In this document: piece by piece, positions 37,319-45,283 of the stretch
Numbering within the stretch: the first letter of the stretch is position 1
How the letters are laid out: each line of letters starts with the position of its first letter
Source of the DNA: Kitasatospora sp. MAA19
GTDB lineage: Bacteria; Actinomycetota; Actinomycetes; Streptomycetales; Streptomycetaceae
Reading direction: 5' to 3'
Length of the DNA stretch: 64,000 nucleotides
Assembly: GCF_029894125.1 (NCBI RefSeq)
Contig: NZ_JARXYZ010000004.1
Span: 418,634-482,633 of the forward strand
Program-made: the position numbers and the translations under genes
The notes under the pieces: generated by a model
What the model saw: only the letters and a program-made list of their open reading frames with translations
Database searches by the model: none
Told to the model about the DNA's origin: nothing

Positions 37319-38257
37319 GTGGCCGTCCCCACCACACCTCGCCGCCGGCTCCGGTACGCAGCGCTCGCCCTGGCCGGCGTCACTGTCACGGCCGGCACCC
37401 TCAGCGCCTGCGGCACGGCCAAGACGCAGGACCCCCGCCCGGCCACAACCACGACCGGGACCACCCCCGGCGCGACCTCCTCCACGGCGGCTGCCGTTGA
37501 GCCCTCGCTCCACATGATCACCAACGAAGGCCACAAGCTGGCCTTCTACGTCACACCCGGCCGCCTCCCTGCCATCGTGCTGGACGCCGGCGGCGGACTC
37601 GACGCCTCGTACTGGAACAAGCTCGCGCCCGAACTCGCCAAGAACACCGGGTCCGAGGTCATCACGTACGACCGCACCGGCGAAGGAAAGAGCGACGACG
37701 CACCCGGCCCGTGGAAGGCCCAGAACGCCGCCGCCGACCTCGCCGCCGGCCTCACCCAGCTCGGCATCACCAAGAACGTCGTCCTGGTCTCCCACTCCCT
37801 CGCCGGTGAGATCGCCACCGCCTTCGTCCAGCAGCACCCGGACCGGATCGCCGGCGCCGTCCTGGTCGACGCCAACCTCCCGCAGTTCTTCACCGACAGC
37901 GAGACCGCCAAGCTCGTCGCCGCGAACACCCCTCAGCTCGACGCGCTCCGGCAAGCCCCCCAGACCCGGGCAACCCGCCAACTCCTCGCCGAGGCCGCCG
38001 ACTACGGCCCCGTCCACCTCGCGTACCACAAGCTTGTCTGGCCCCGGAGCGTCCCGGCCACCGCGATCGTCTCCTCCCAGACCCCGTTCCCGACACCCGA
38101 CGACGCACAGCTGTGGCGCCAGGCCCAACAGGACTTCGTGGACGCCGCACCCAACCGGCACCTCGTCGTCGCCGAGAACAGCTCGCACGACATCCCCACC
38201 GACCGGCCGGACGTGGTCATCAACGCCGTGCAGGACATGGTGAACCAGGTCCGGTAG
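37319..38257 (+). CDS. Alpha/beta hydrolase lipoprotein
   Basis: 312 residues from GTG 37319 (GAAAGG upstream). The N-terminus RRRLRYAALALAGVTVTAG, TLSAC is a lipoprotein signal with lipobox Cys C31, then a Thr/Pro-rich spacer. The hydrolase domain has IVLDAGGGLDASYW (oxyanion region), ITYDRTGEGKSDD, the nucleophile elbow VLVSHSLAGE (SHSLA instead of GHSxG), and a late His in NSSHDIPTDRPD. Probably a surface-tethered hydrolase; substrate unknown. An ATG-independent upstream extension from 37184 would lose the lipoprotein signal and is rejected. Confidence 0.85.
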   Translation: MAVPTTPRRRLRYAALALAGVTVTAGTLSACGTAKTQDPRPATTTTGTTPGATSSTAAAVEPSLHMITNEGHKLAFYVTPGRLPAIVLDAGGGLDASYWNKLAPELAKNTGSEVITYDRTGEGKSDDAPGPWKAQNAAADLAAGLTQLGITKNVVLVSHSLAGEIATAFVQQHPDRIAGAVLVDANLPQFFTDSETAKLVAANTPQLDALRQAPQTRATRQLLAEAADYGPVHLAYHKLVWPRSVPATAIVSSQTPFPTPDDAQLWRQAQQDFVDAAPNRHLVVAENSSHDIPTDRPDVVINAVQDMVNQVR

Positions 38258-38422
38258 TCGGACTCGCAGCCCCTTCGCGACGACTCACGCAACCGTGCTC
38301 GGCACCTGCTGTCGGCACCTGCCGAACGCGGGCCGCCCATGGGGCACGGCCTCGGACGTGACCACGGTGCCCGGGGCGGCTCTTGCGGCCGAGAGCTGAG
38401 GTACGACCGTCGTGGCCGATCG
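38258..38422. other. Short intergenic region
   Basis: 165 bp between the lipoprotein and the hydrolase remnant; CGGCACCTGCTGTCGGCACC near 38300 is a short direct repeat. No gene seen. Confidence 0.35.
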
Positions 38423-38671
38423 CTACGGCCCGTTCGAAGCCCGGCGTGTCGGGTGGGTCGGCGAGACCGGGGCCACCCGCCTTGACGCAGGCGGTGATCT
38501 CGCGGGTGGTGCCGGGGTCGTTCCCCAGGCCGAGCCAGACGGGGCGAGCGCCGCCTCTGCGGCCTTCCGCGGAGGGCTGGACACGGTCAGGTTGCCCTGC
38601 TCCACCAGGTGCATCCGGCCGGCGGGCGAGGGCACCCGCCGATGAGTGAAGCCCGTGGTCATCGATGCCAT
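38423..38671 (-). pseudogene. Truncated alpha/beta hydrolase remnant downstream of the DoxX gene
   Basis: Starts at ATG 38671 behind a textbook AGGAGGTTTC and reads MASMTTGFTHRRVPSPAGRM then HLVEQG, which looks like the start of an epoxide-hydrolase-type enzyme (normally followed by GPLVLLLHGFPE). Instead the frame turns into Pro/Ser-rich sequence (LTVSSPPRKAAEAALAPSGS) and ends at 38423. It lies 31 bp after the DoxX stop in the same orientation, so it was the second gene of that operon. Family assignment rests on about 26 residues. Confidence 0.5.
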
Positions 38672-38702
38672 GAAACCTCCTGAGAGCTCGATCTTCCTGG
38701 GG

Positions 38703-39065
38703 TCACAGCCACGTCGTGGCCAACCCGACGGTCACGGCCGCTGCGAGGAGGAGCGTGATGTTGAGGGCGATCTGGCGGTCGCCCATCCTCAGGTGGACCC
38801 TGGTCGCGCCGAGCTGCAGGACCACGAAGCCGACGGCGGCGGCCAGGGCGAGCCAGGGAGCGATGCCGGTCAGTGGCGGGAGGATCAGCCCGATGGCGCC
38901 GAGCACTTCGATGATCCCGATGGCCCGGACGGCGGGCATCGGGGTGCTGTCCACCCAGGCCATCATCGGCCGGAGCCGCTCACGGCTGCGGACCACCTTC
39001 ACTCCGCCCCCGTAGAGGGAGAAGAGAGCGAGCAGGCCGGCCACGATCCAGTAGGCGACGTTCAT
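38703..39065 (-). CDS. DoxX-like family membrane protein
   Basis: 120 residues with four hydrophobic helices: VAYWIVAGLLALFSLYGG, IGIIEVLGAIGLILPPLTG, LALAAAVGFVVLQLGA, IALNITLLLAAAVTVGLA. The GGxKL-like GGGVKVVRS and the R(A/L)IGIxEVLGAIGLILP block are characteristic of the DoxX/DoxX_2 group, whose functions are poorly defined (thiol/oxidative stress in some bacteria). ATG at 39065 is preferred to the longer frame. It leads an operon whose second gene is truncated. Confidence 0.85.
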   Translation of the reverse strand: MNVAYWIVAGLLALFSLYGGGVKVVRSRERLRPMMAWVDSTPMPAVRAIGIIEVLGAIGLILPPLTGIAPWLALAAAVGFVVLQLGATRVHLRMGDRQIALNITLLLAAAVTVGLATTWL

Positions 39066-39171
39066 GAGTCCCAATCCATGATTACCAGGTGTAGGTGACC
39101 ACCCGTCACCAGGGCAGCACCGGCGAAGTCCGCCCCGGCAGTGCGGGTACGGCATGGCCAGGTGGGCCTCG

Positions 39172-39690
39172 TCATCCCTCCGGCCGCTCGGCGAACTCAG
39201 TGGCGGGCTCGGTGGCGTAGCGGCTCATCGTCCGGATGTTCGCCTGTGGGGTCAGTGCCTGGCCGGCGGCGATCATGTCCTGCAGGTCCCGGAAGTACTG
39301 CACGTACAGGTCCGGCGTGAACGTGCTGAGCATGACGGCCGGTTGGTCGGTCAGGTTGGCGAAGGTGTGCGGGGCTCCGGGCGGGACCATCACGAGCGTG
39401 CCCGCCGACGCGTCGTAGTGCTTCGTTCCGACCGTGAACCGCACGGTGCCGGAGATGACGTAGAAGCCCTCGTCGTGCTGGGCGTGCCGGTGCTGAGGCG
39501 GTCCGGGTGTGTGCGGGGCGAGGACGGACTCGGCGATCCCGAGGCGGTGCCCGGTGTTGCTGCCGTCCTCCAGGACGCGCAGGCGCGTAGTGCCCAGGAT
39601 GATCATCTCGCCGTCGCCCGGACCGACCACCGATACGGCGGGGTCGGCACCCGGCTCACTGGCTTTCGGTGCGTCACTCATACTCCTCAT
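39172..39690 (-). CDS. Cupin domain protein
   Basis: 172 residues. The beta-barrel cupin motifs are present: PQHRHAQHDEGFYVISGTVRF supplies the His/His/Glu metal ligands of motif 1, and PPGAPHTFANLTDQPAVML the His of motif 2. Length suits a single-domain quercetinase- or dioxygenase-like cupin; substrate unknown. ATG 39690 or 39681 could start it (GAGGAG lies one base before 39681, so 39690 is chosen). Divergent from the LysR regulator, which probably controls it. Confidence 0.85.
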   Translation of the reverse strand: MRSMSDAPKASEPGADPAVSVVGPGDGEMIILGTTRLRVLEDGSNTGHRLGIAESVLAPHTPGPPQHRHAQHDEGFYVISGTVRFTVGTKHYDASAGTLVMVPPGAPHTFANLTDQPAVMLSTFTPDLYVQYFRDLQDMIAAGQALTPQANIRTMSRYATEPATEFAERPEG

Positions 39691-39737
39691 TCCACTGCCG
39701 GGGCCCGGCGGGTGTCCAAGACCCGTTCCGGGATCTC

Positions 39738-39754
39738 GATACCGTGCGGGTATC
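39738..39754. promoter_or_regulatory. LysR-type operator between cupin and LysR genes
   Basis: GATACC-gtgcg-GGTATC has exact 6-bp arms and contains the T-N11-A core typical of LysR sites. It ends 9 bp before the LysR ATG and lies 48 bp upstream of the cupin start. Confidence 0.75.
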
Positions 39755-39763
39755 GTCGCTGCC

Positions 39764-40615
39764 ATGGAGCTACGCACGCTGCGCTACTTCGTGGCGGTCG
39801 CCGAGGAACTCCACTTCGGCCGGGCCGCCTTGCGGCTGCACATGAGCCAGCCGCCCCTGAGCCGGGCGATCAAGCAGCTGGAGACCGAGCTCGGCGCCAC
39901 CCTGTTCGACCGATCCTCCGCCGGCGTCACCCTCACCCCGGTCGGGACGGTCCTGCTCGACGAGGCCCACGCCCTGCTCGACCACGCCGACCGGGTACAG
40001 GACCGGGTGGCCACGGCAGCCGGCACCGCGACCCTCACCGTCGGCCTCCTGGGCGACAGCACCGACCCGGCAGTGACCCGGCTGGCCGCCGCCTACCGCC
40101 GCCGGCACCCGCACGTCGAGGTCCGCATCCGCGAGACCGACCTGACCGACCCCACCTGCGGGCTGCACGCCCACCTGGTCGACATCGCCCTGACCCGCGG
40201 GCCCTTCGACGAGACCGGCCTGAGTGTGCACCAGCTGCGCACCGACCCGGTCGGAGCACTACTGCGCGCCGACGACCCGCTGGCCCGCCATGACGGCCTG
40301 AAGCTGGCCGACCTGGCCGACCGCCGCTGGTTCCGGTTCCCGCAGGGCACCGACCCCGACTGGCAGTCGTACTGGAACGGCGGAGAGCCCCGCGAGGGCC
40401 CGGTGGTGCGCGCCGTCCAGGAATGCCGACAGGCCGTCCTGTGGAACAGCACGGTCGGCATGACCCTCCTGGACCACGAACCGGCGCACGGTCTCACCGT
40501 GGTGCCGCTGACCGACATGCCGCCTAGCCGCATGGTCGCAGCATGGAAAGAGGGCGACCCGAACCCACTGATCAGCTCGTTCGTCCGGATCGCGACCACC
40601 GTCTACCGCGAGTGA
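39764..40615 (+). CDS. LysR family transcriptional regulator
   Basis: 283 residues. N-terminal winged HTH (LRTLRYFVAVAEELHFGRAA, SQPPLSRAIKQLETELGATLFDR) and a C-terminal substrate-binding domain (TLTVGLLGDSTDPAVTRLAA, VDIALTRGPFDETGL). The ATG at 39764 has no strong Shine-Dalgarno sequence and overlaps its probable own operator region. Divergent from the cupin gene, the likely target, with the operator in between. Confidence 0.9.
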   Translation: MELRTLRYFVAVAEELHFGRAALRLHMSQPPLSRAIKQLETELGATLFDRSSAGVTLTPVGTVLLDEAHALLDHADRVQDRVATAAGTATLTVGLLGDSTDPAVTRLAAAYRRRHPHVEVRIRETDLTDPTCGLHAHLVDIALTRGPFDETGLSVHQLRTDPVGALLRADDPLARHDGLKLADLADRRWFRFPQGTDPDWQSYWNGGEPREGPVVRAVQECRQAVLWNSTVGMTLLDHEPAHGLTVVPLTDMPPSRMVAAWKEGDPNPLISSFVRIATTVYRE

Positions 40616-40619
40616 GCGC

Positions 40620-40940
40620 GCTCCCGGCGGCCCCGAGTACACCCCAGTGGGCCCGGGGCGCGCGGGCCCACTCGGGGTCGTACTCCTCGAACGTCTGGGG
40701 TGGTTCGTCCCCGCCCGGGAAGTCGCCCATCGCCGCCAGGCCCCACGCGCGTGCCGGCGGCAGGTCGGTGGCCATGGCTCGTTTCAGGCCCGGCCGGTCG
40801 CCGGCCGACCACTGGTCGCCGAGGTACTTGTGCATCAGCTCGAACCAGGGGCCGATGACCTGGTTCATGCCCTGGCCGTAGGCGGGCTGGATCTCCGAGG
40901 AGAACAGCGGCGGGTCCTCGGAGTACGCGCCGCGCAGCAT
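40620..40940 (-). pseudogene. Hydrolase-like gene fragment
   Basis: Encodes MLRGAYSEDPPLFSSEIQPA, YGQGMNQVIGPWFELMHKYL, GDQWSAGDRPGLKRAMATDL then PPARAWGLAAMGDFPGGDEP and PQTFEEYDPEWARA, after which the sequence becomes low-complexity and overlaps the 3' end of the LysR gene. Looks like an internal or C-terminal part of an alpha/beta-hydrolase-like or related enzyme, but I cannot name the family firmly. No proper start region: upstream frames up to about 41010 (VTDEYLVTP) are out of phase, so a frameshift is likely. Confidence 0.45.
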
Positions 40941-41096
40941 GCCGGGCGGCGCGCAGGCTCCGGGCCTGGCGCCGTCCGGCAGTGGGGGTCACGAGGTACT
41001 CGTCGGTGACTTCGACGGTGCTCCGACGCCCGGCCGTCGTGCTTGCGCGGAGCGCGGTCGGGCGCCGGTCGGGCGTCAGGGCCGTCCGGGCGCGTC

Positions 41097-41957
41097 TCAG
41101 GGTTCGATGTTCTCCAGGTCGGCGAGCAGGCTCGGGTGGGTCGGCTGCCAGCCGAGGGCGGCGCGGGTGCGGGCGCTGGACGCGGGCTGGTCGGCCGCGA
41201 GAATCGCGCCGAGGGGGCCGAAGTTCTCCTGCGGTACCGACTCGACGGGCAGGCCGAGCCGTCGGCCGACGACCGCGGCGATGTCGCGGACCGCGTCGCC
41301 CTCGTCGGCGACGGCGTGCCAGGAGCTTCCGGCCGGGGCCTGCTCCAGGGCGAGCCGGAACAGCACGGCGGCGTCCCGCGCGTGGACGGCCGGCCAGCGC
41401 TGCGCGCCGTCCGAGGGGTACCCGGCGACGCCGGTACGGCGGGCGATGTCGGTGAGCAGCCCGGCGAAACCGCCCCGGCCCTCGTTGTGGACCGTGCGCG
41501 GAAGCCGTACCGCCGAGCTGCGCACGCCCTGTGAGGCGAGTTCGAGCGCACGGGTCACCGACCGGCTGCGGCCGGCGACCGGCCCCTCGGTCGGCATGGC
41601 GTCGTCCTCGGTGGAAGCGCGCCCCGGCAGGTAGGGCGTGCCGGCCACGGTGACGAGCGGGCGGTCCGTGCCGACGAGGGTGGCGGCCTCCTCGGCGATG
41701 CCCTGGGCCAGGGCCTCGGGTGAGCTGAAGTCGTTGCTGAAGGCGAGGTGGACGACGCCGTCGGCCCCCTCCGCGCCGGCTCGCAGCACGGCGAGGTCGG
41801 CGAGTGCGCCGCGGAGCACCTCGGCGCCGGCGGCCTTGGCGTGCGCCGCGGAGGCGTCGGAGCGGGCAAGGGCGGTGACCGAGTGTCCCGCGGAGAGCAG
41901 TTCGGCGACGACGGCCGAGCCGATGAGGCCGGTTCCGCCGGTGATGAAGACGCGCAC
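41097..41957 (-). CDS. Extended SDR-family NAD(P)-dependent oxidoreductase/epimerase-like
   Basis: 286 residues. Rossmann motif GGTGLIGSAVVAEL at residues 7-20 with VFI before it, GVVHLAFSN as the second nucleotide-binding block, and SVTRALELASQGVRSSAVRLPR downstream. The Tyr-x-x-x-Lys catalytic pair of classical SDRs is not obvious, as in atypical extended SDRs. ATG 41957. Divergent from a TetR regulator with repeated operator-like sites between, a common streptomycete pair. Substrate unknown. Confidence 0.85.
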   Translation of the reverse strand: MRVFITGGTGLIGSAVVAELLSAGHSVTALARSDASAAHAKAAGAEVLRGALADLAVLRAGAEGADGVVHLAFSNDFSSPEALAQGIAEEAATLVGTDRPLVTVAGTPYLPGRASTEDDAMPTEGPVAGRSRSVTRALELASQGVRSSAVRLPRTVHNEGRGGFAGLLTDIARRTGVAGYPSDGAQRWPAVHARDAAVLFRLALEQAPAGSSWHAVADEGDAVRDIAAVVGRRLGLPVESVPQENFGPLGAILAADQPASSARTRAALGWQPTHPSLLADLENIEP

Positions 41958-42012
41958 GGTGACTCCATGGGGTGTGGTGGGGGCACGGCAGGGCAGGGCC
42001 CGGCCGGGTCAG

Positions 42013-42075
42013 GTGATGGGAGTTGGTCCCGTCACTGCTTTCACCGTAGCTCGCGATGGGACTGGGTGTCATCAC
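42013..42075. promoter_or_regulatory. Two operator-like repeats between SDR and TetR genes
   Basis: GTGATGGGA-gttgg-TCCCGTCAC (42013-42035, one mismatch) and GATGggactgggtgtCATC (42056-42075) share GATGGGA(C/G)T and TCAC(T) words and cover the divergent promoter gap. The second ends 14 bp before the TetR ATG. Confidence 0.55.
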
Positions 42076-42088
42076 TTAGGATGTCGCC

Positions 42089-42682
42089 ATGGCCAGATGG
42101 GAACCGAACGCGCGGGAGCGCCTGGAGCGCGCCGCGCTGGCGCTGTTCGCCGAGCGTGGGTACGACGCCACCACCGTCAACGAGATCGCGGACCGCGCGG
42201 GGCTGACCAAGAGCACGTTCTTCCGGCACTACGCCGACAAGCGAGAAGTGCTGTTCGGCGGGCAGGACATGCTGGCGCAACGCTTCAGCGACGCGATCCG
42301 GGCCAGTGCACCCACGGCGACCATCGCCGCCTGCCTCGCCGCGGCACTGGACTCCGCCGCCCCCGCGTTCACGCCCGAGCGCCACGACCTCGCCCTTCAG
42401 CGCCGGGCGCTCATCGCCGCCACCTGCGAACTCCGAGAACGTGAGCTCCTCAAGCGCGCCGGCCTCAGCTCCGCCATCGCCGACGCCCTGCGAGCACGCG
42501 GAGCCGACGACACCACCGCACACCTGGCCTCCGAGCTGGGCGTCCTCGCCTTCAGCACCGCCTTCGCCCGCTGGGCGGAACCGGAGAACCGGCAGCCCTA
42601 CACCGAGATCGCCCACACGGCACTGCGGGACCTGCAGGCTCGCGCGGCCGCCCTCGGCGCCGAGCCCGACGTGCGGGCCTGA
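42089..42682 (+). CDS. TetR family transcriptional regulator
   Basis: 197 residues. HTH region ALALFAERGYDATTVNEIAD, RAGLTKSTFFRHYADKREVL is canonical TetR; the C-terminal ligand domain (ACLAAALDSAAPAFTPERHD...) is of the common streptomycete type associated with SDR partners. ATG 42089. The divergent SDR gene at 41957 is its probable target, with symmetric sites in the gap. Confidence 0.92.
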   Translation: MARWEPNARERLERAALALFAERGYDATTVNEIADRAGLTKSTFFRHYADKREVLFGGQDMLAQRFSDAIRASAPTATIAACLAAALDSAAPAFTPERHDLALQRRALIAATCELRERELLKRAGLSSAIADALRARGADDTTAHLASELGVLAFSTAFARWAEPENRQPYTEIAHTALRDLQARAAALGAEPDVRA

Positions 42683-42935
42683 CCTGGACGCCGGCCACCG
42701 GGGCGAACCCCCGACCCAAGCGCCGCGACGCGACCTCCAACTGATCGTGGACCTGCCGTGCCCTCCGAGGGGGCACGGCACCGGTCGCAGGTCACAACGG
42801 CGAGGACCCGTACCAGCAGCCGCGATACGACCGTTGCGGACCCTGACGGCGGCCGCACGGCTTGCCGCGACGGCCCCGGGGCACTGATCGCCTCCTCTCC
42901 CCACGGCCGACCGAGGAGACGTCGCCGTCGCACCC
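42683..42935. other. Non-coding stretch with a tiny YyaL-like remnant
   Basis: About 250 bp without a gene. GTGCCCTCCGAGGGGGCAC (42759-42777) forms a small hairpin that could end the TetR transcript. TGATCGCCTCCTCTCCCCA at 42885-42903 is identical to 34981-34999 in the YyaL fragment (encoding PWGEEAI on the minus strand). Confidence 0.45.
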
Positions 42936-42989
42936 GGACAGCACTGTGCCCCGCCGGATCCGAGGATCCGGCGGGGCACAGTGCTGTCC
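42936..42989. terminator. 25-bp perfect hairpin with tetraloop
   Basis: Arms 42936-42960 and 42965-42989 are exact inverse complements; loop CGAG. It ends 8 bp beyond the stop of the minus-strand DUF1254 pseudogene. One of the strongest hairpins in the window. Confidence 0.85.
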
Positions 42990-42997
42990 GCTCTCGG

Positions 42998-43598
42998 CTA
43001 CTCGCCGCTCGACGGGGTCAGCGGAGTCAGAGTCGGCGGGGTCCAGATGGGGACGGTCTGGGGCACGTACTGACGCAGGGTGAGGAAGAACTCACCGCGG
43101 CGGGGGATCGGGAGCCAGTTGGGCGAGGGGTGCTCGGGGCCCGCGTCCGGGTTGGGGTCGCCGTGCTGAACGGCGATGTCGCAGGAGCCGTCCAGGTTGG
43201 GATTCAAGGGGGTCTGCTGCCCCGGGGGGGATCTGGTGGCCCAGGGAGTAGATCTTGGCGATGTTCTCGACGGGGAAGCTGTCGGCGCCGTAGGCGGTGA
43301 CGGACCAGAACGCCTCGACGGTGGGCAGCGCGGGAAGGTGGAGGGTGTAGCGGATGCGGTTGCCGTTGCCGTCGGCGGCCTGGGCGATGGTGTTCTGGTA
43401 GATCGCGTCCTGGGGCAGGTTGGCGCCCAGCGCGGTCCACGCGATGTAGGCGCGCTGGTCGTAGTCCGTGCCGTAGGTGCCGACACCGGTCCTGTCGAAG
43501 ATCCAACCGTTCACCGCAGCCGAGGCGGTGTGGGTGGTGATGCGATTCTGCCCGGCGGCCACAGCCTGGTCGAGTGCCAGTGCGGCCGCGGACGACCC
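42998..43598 (-). pseudogene. DUF1254/DUF1214-type protein, 5'-truncated and frameshifted
   Basis: Encodes about 200 C-terminal residues: AAGQNRITTHTASAAVNGWI, GTYGTDYDQRAYIAWTALGA, AFWSVTAYGADSFPVENIAK, YSLGHQIPP in one frame, then GQQTPLNPNLDGSCDIAVQH, PSPNWLPIPRRGEFFLTLRQ, YVPQTVPIW in the next. The switch falls in a C7 run (43224-43230, minus strand); six Cs would restore a continuous frame. Family members exceed 400 residues, so the N-terminal DUF1254 half is missing. It follows the SnoaL-like gene directly. A sequencing slip could explain the frameshift but not the truncation. Confidence 0.85.
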
Positions 43599-43601
43599 GC
43601 G

Positions 43602-44042
43602 TCACTTGCTTTCCAACGCCTCCACCAGCTGCGGTAGGTTGCCGCCGGCCACGGCGAGGGCCAAGTGGTCGTGGAAGTCCCGGCTGCTGACGATCAGGCC
43701 GTCGCGGACACGAAGCACCTGGATGTTGGCGGCCCTGAAGGTCCGCCCGGTCGCCCGGTGATGCACCTGGTAGTCCCATTCGTTGACGATCACCTCCGGG
43801 TCGTCGGTTTCCCGGATCACCACGTTCACCGGGGTCAGCTCCACGGGGACGCTCGTGGCGAGTTCCATGAACCGCTCCTCGATCACAGCCCGCCCCTCGA
43901 GCCGGTGCGGTCCGACGGGCGCGAACGCGATCTCCACCACGGCGTCCTCGGCGTAGAGGTCCGCGAGCTCCGCGAACCGCCCCGCGCCGATACCCTCGAG
44001 CAGCTTCGCGAAGACCTCACGAGGTGACAGTGTTTCGGACAT
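43602..44042 (-). CDS. SnoaL-like / NTF2-fold protein
   Basis: 146 residues: LSPREVFAKLLEGIGAGRFA, ELADLYAEDAVVEIAFAP, RLEGRAVIEERFMELA, VINEWDYQVHHRATGRTFRA-type strand IVNEWDYQVHHRATGR, SRDFHDHLALAVAGG. This is the cone-shaped NTF2 fold of SnoaL-like isomerases/hydrolases and ketosteroid isomerase relatives; the reaction is unknown. ATG 44042 is preferred with GGGGG six nt upstream. Divergent from a TetR gene with clear operators between. Confidence 0.85.
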   Translation of the reverse strand: MSETLSPREVFAKLLEGIGAGRFAELADLYAEDAVVEIAFAPVGPHRLEGRAVIEERFMELATSVPVELTPVNVVIRETDDPEVIVNEWDYQVHHRATGRTFRAANIQVLRVRDGLIVSSRDFHDHLALAVAGGNLPQLVEALESK

Positions 44043-44064
44043 GATCAACCCCCAGCGGGATCTG

Positions 44065-44118
44065 TCGCTAGAATCGGACTAGCGACTCCGGTTTCAACGA
44101 TACGGACTAGCAACTCCG
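44065..44118. promoter_or_regulatory. TetR operators upstream of the SnoaL-like gene
   Basis: TCGCTAG-aatcgga-CTAGCGA (44065-44085) is an exact inverted repeat with 7-bp arms. CGGACTAGCGACTCCG (44075-44090) recurs as CGGACTAGCAACTCCG (44103-44118), a 28-bp direct repeat. They fill the gap between the divergent SnoaL-like and TetR genes, so autoregulation and control of both is likely. Confidence 0.7.
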
Positions 44119-44162
44119 TTTGTCCAGTGCGGCTTCGCCGCCGACAGGAAAGAGTGGGAGAG

Positions 44163-44735
44163 ATGAGCGGCGCTCAGGAACGCCCGCTGCGGGCGGACGC
44201 GGCCCGCAACCGGGCCAGGCTGCTGGACGTCGCCACGCAGGTGTTCGCCACCCGCGGCGTCGGCGTGCCAACCGAGGAGATCGCCCGGGCCGCCGGGGTC
44301 GGGGTGGGCACGCTCTTCCGGCACTTCCCGACCAAGGAAGCGCTGTTGGAAGCCGTGATGATGCGCAGGCTGGAGACGATCGCCGCCCAGGCGGCACAGC
44401 TGCCCGCCGAGTCCGCTCCCGCCGAGACGTTCTTCGACTGCTTCCGCCTGGTGGTCGAGCAGTCCGCGGGCAAGAGCGAGTTCGCCCAAGCGCTCGCCGC
44501 CGCCGGTGTGGACGCGCACGCGGCCCTGCAAGAGTCCAGCGCGGCGATCCGGGCGCGGCTCGCCGAGTTGCTGGCCGGGGCGCAGCGGGCCGGGGCGGTC
44601 CGCCCGGAGCTGGGCCTGCCAGAGCTCATCGCCCTGCTGGTCGGTACGACCACGACGATGGAGCACCTCGGGAACGACGTGTCGGCCCGGGAGCGGATCT
44701 TCGCGGTGGTCTTCGACGGGCTGCGGCCACGCTGA
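44163..44735 (+). CDS. TetR family transcriptional regulator
   Basis: 190 residues from ATG 44163. HTH: RARLLDVATQVFATRGVGVP, TEEIARAAGVGVGTLFRHFP; the C-terminal domain has FFDCFRLVVEQSAGKSEFAQ and LGLPELIALLVGTTTTMEHL, typical of regulators next to small enzymes in streptomycetes. The extra 12 residues from ATG 44127 would overlap the operators, so they are left out. Divergent from the SnoaL-like gene. Confidence 0.92.
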   Translation: MSGAQERPLRADAARNRARLLDVATQVFATRGVGVPTEEIARAAGVGVGTLFRHFPTKEALLEAVMMRRLETIAAQAAQLPAESAPAETFFDCFRLVVEQSAGKSEFAQALAAAGVDAHAALQESSAAIRARLAELLAGAQRAGAVRPELGLPELIALLVGTTTTMEHLGNDVSARERIFAVVFDGLRPR

Positions 44736-45109
44736 CCGGCCCGTCTTGCGTCCTCGCATCCTGAACCGTGGTGAACCTTGGCCTGACCGAACGAGTTGGT
44801 CTCGCTTCGCGGGTCGCGTTCCCACCGCGCCCATGCCCGAGTGCCCGCCCGTGCCGCGACGCCCGCGCCACCTTCAGTCGCTTCCCGGAGACAGGCCGTC
44901 AGCTCGGGAGCCGGCCTCCACGGAGTGGCCGAAGGCCTCGACGCACGCCATGCGAACCTCCCCACGCCCGCCACGCCCGACGACCGGGGCCTCGCTCCCG
45001 GCCTCGGCGAGGACGAGGTCCTGCCGGGCGGTGGACTGCCGGTCGATCAGGTTGGCGTGGACCTCCTCCGAGCGGGGCATCTGCGCGGGGTCGGGCAGCC
45101 GGACGGGCA
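44736..45109. other. Non-coding, probably degraded DNA
   Basis: About 370 bp after the TetR gene. No ORF with recognisable features; the minus strand continues the broken YyaL frame as [20 protein letters not shown], which has no clear counterpart in the intact YyaL protein. Confidence 0.4.
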
Positions 45110-45224
45110 CGCCCCGCCGCCGGGCCTCCCCGAACGCCTCCACCCCCCACGGCCGCCAGTCGACCGGGCTCTCGGCATGCTGCAGCAGGTACGGCGAGGT
45201 CGCGTCCGCGAGACGGTTCGGCAT
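45110..45224 (-). pseudogene. Second truncated YyaL/DUF255 N-terminal fragment
   Basis: From ATG 45224: [44 protein letters not shown], matching the first ~43 residues of the intact YyaL at 29315, then diverging before the CxxC motif. The W of DWWPWG is R here. The frame runs on to 44874 without resemblance, so only the 5' end of the gene was left. Confidence 0.85.
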
Positions 45225-45283
45225 GCACCCGTCCTCGCGCATCGGCACCTTCGCGCATCAGCGCCCGGCCGGGGGCCGGAGTG

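Noticed and set aside
29488..45224. Accessory block as a classic integrative element or prophage
   Set aside because: No integrase, transposase, phage structural genes or bounding att repeats seen; it looks like accumulated insertions and decay.
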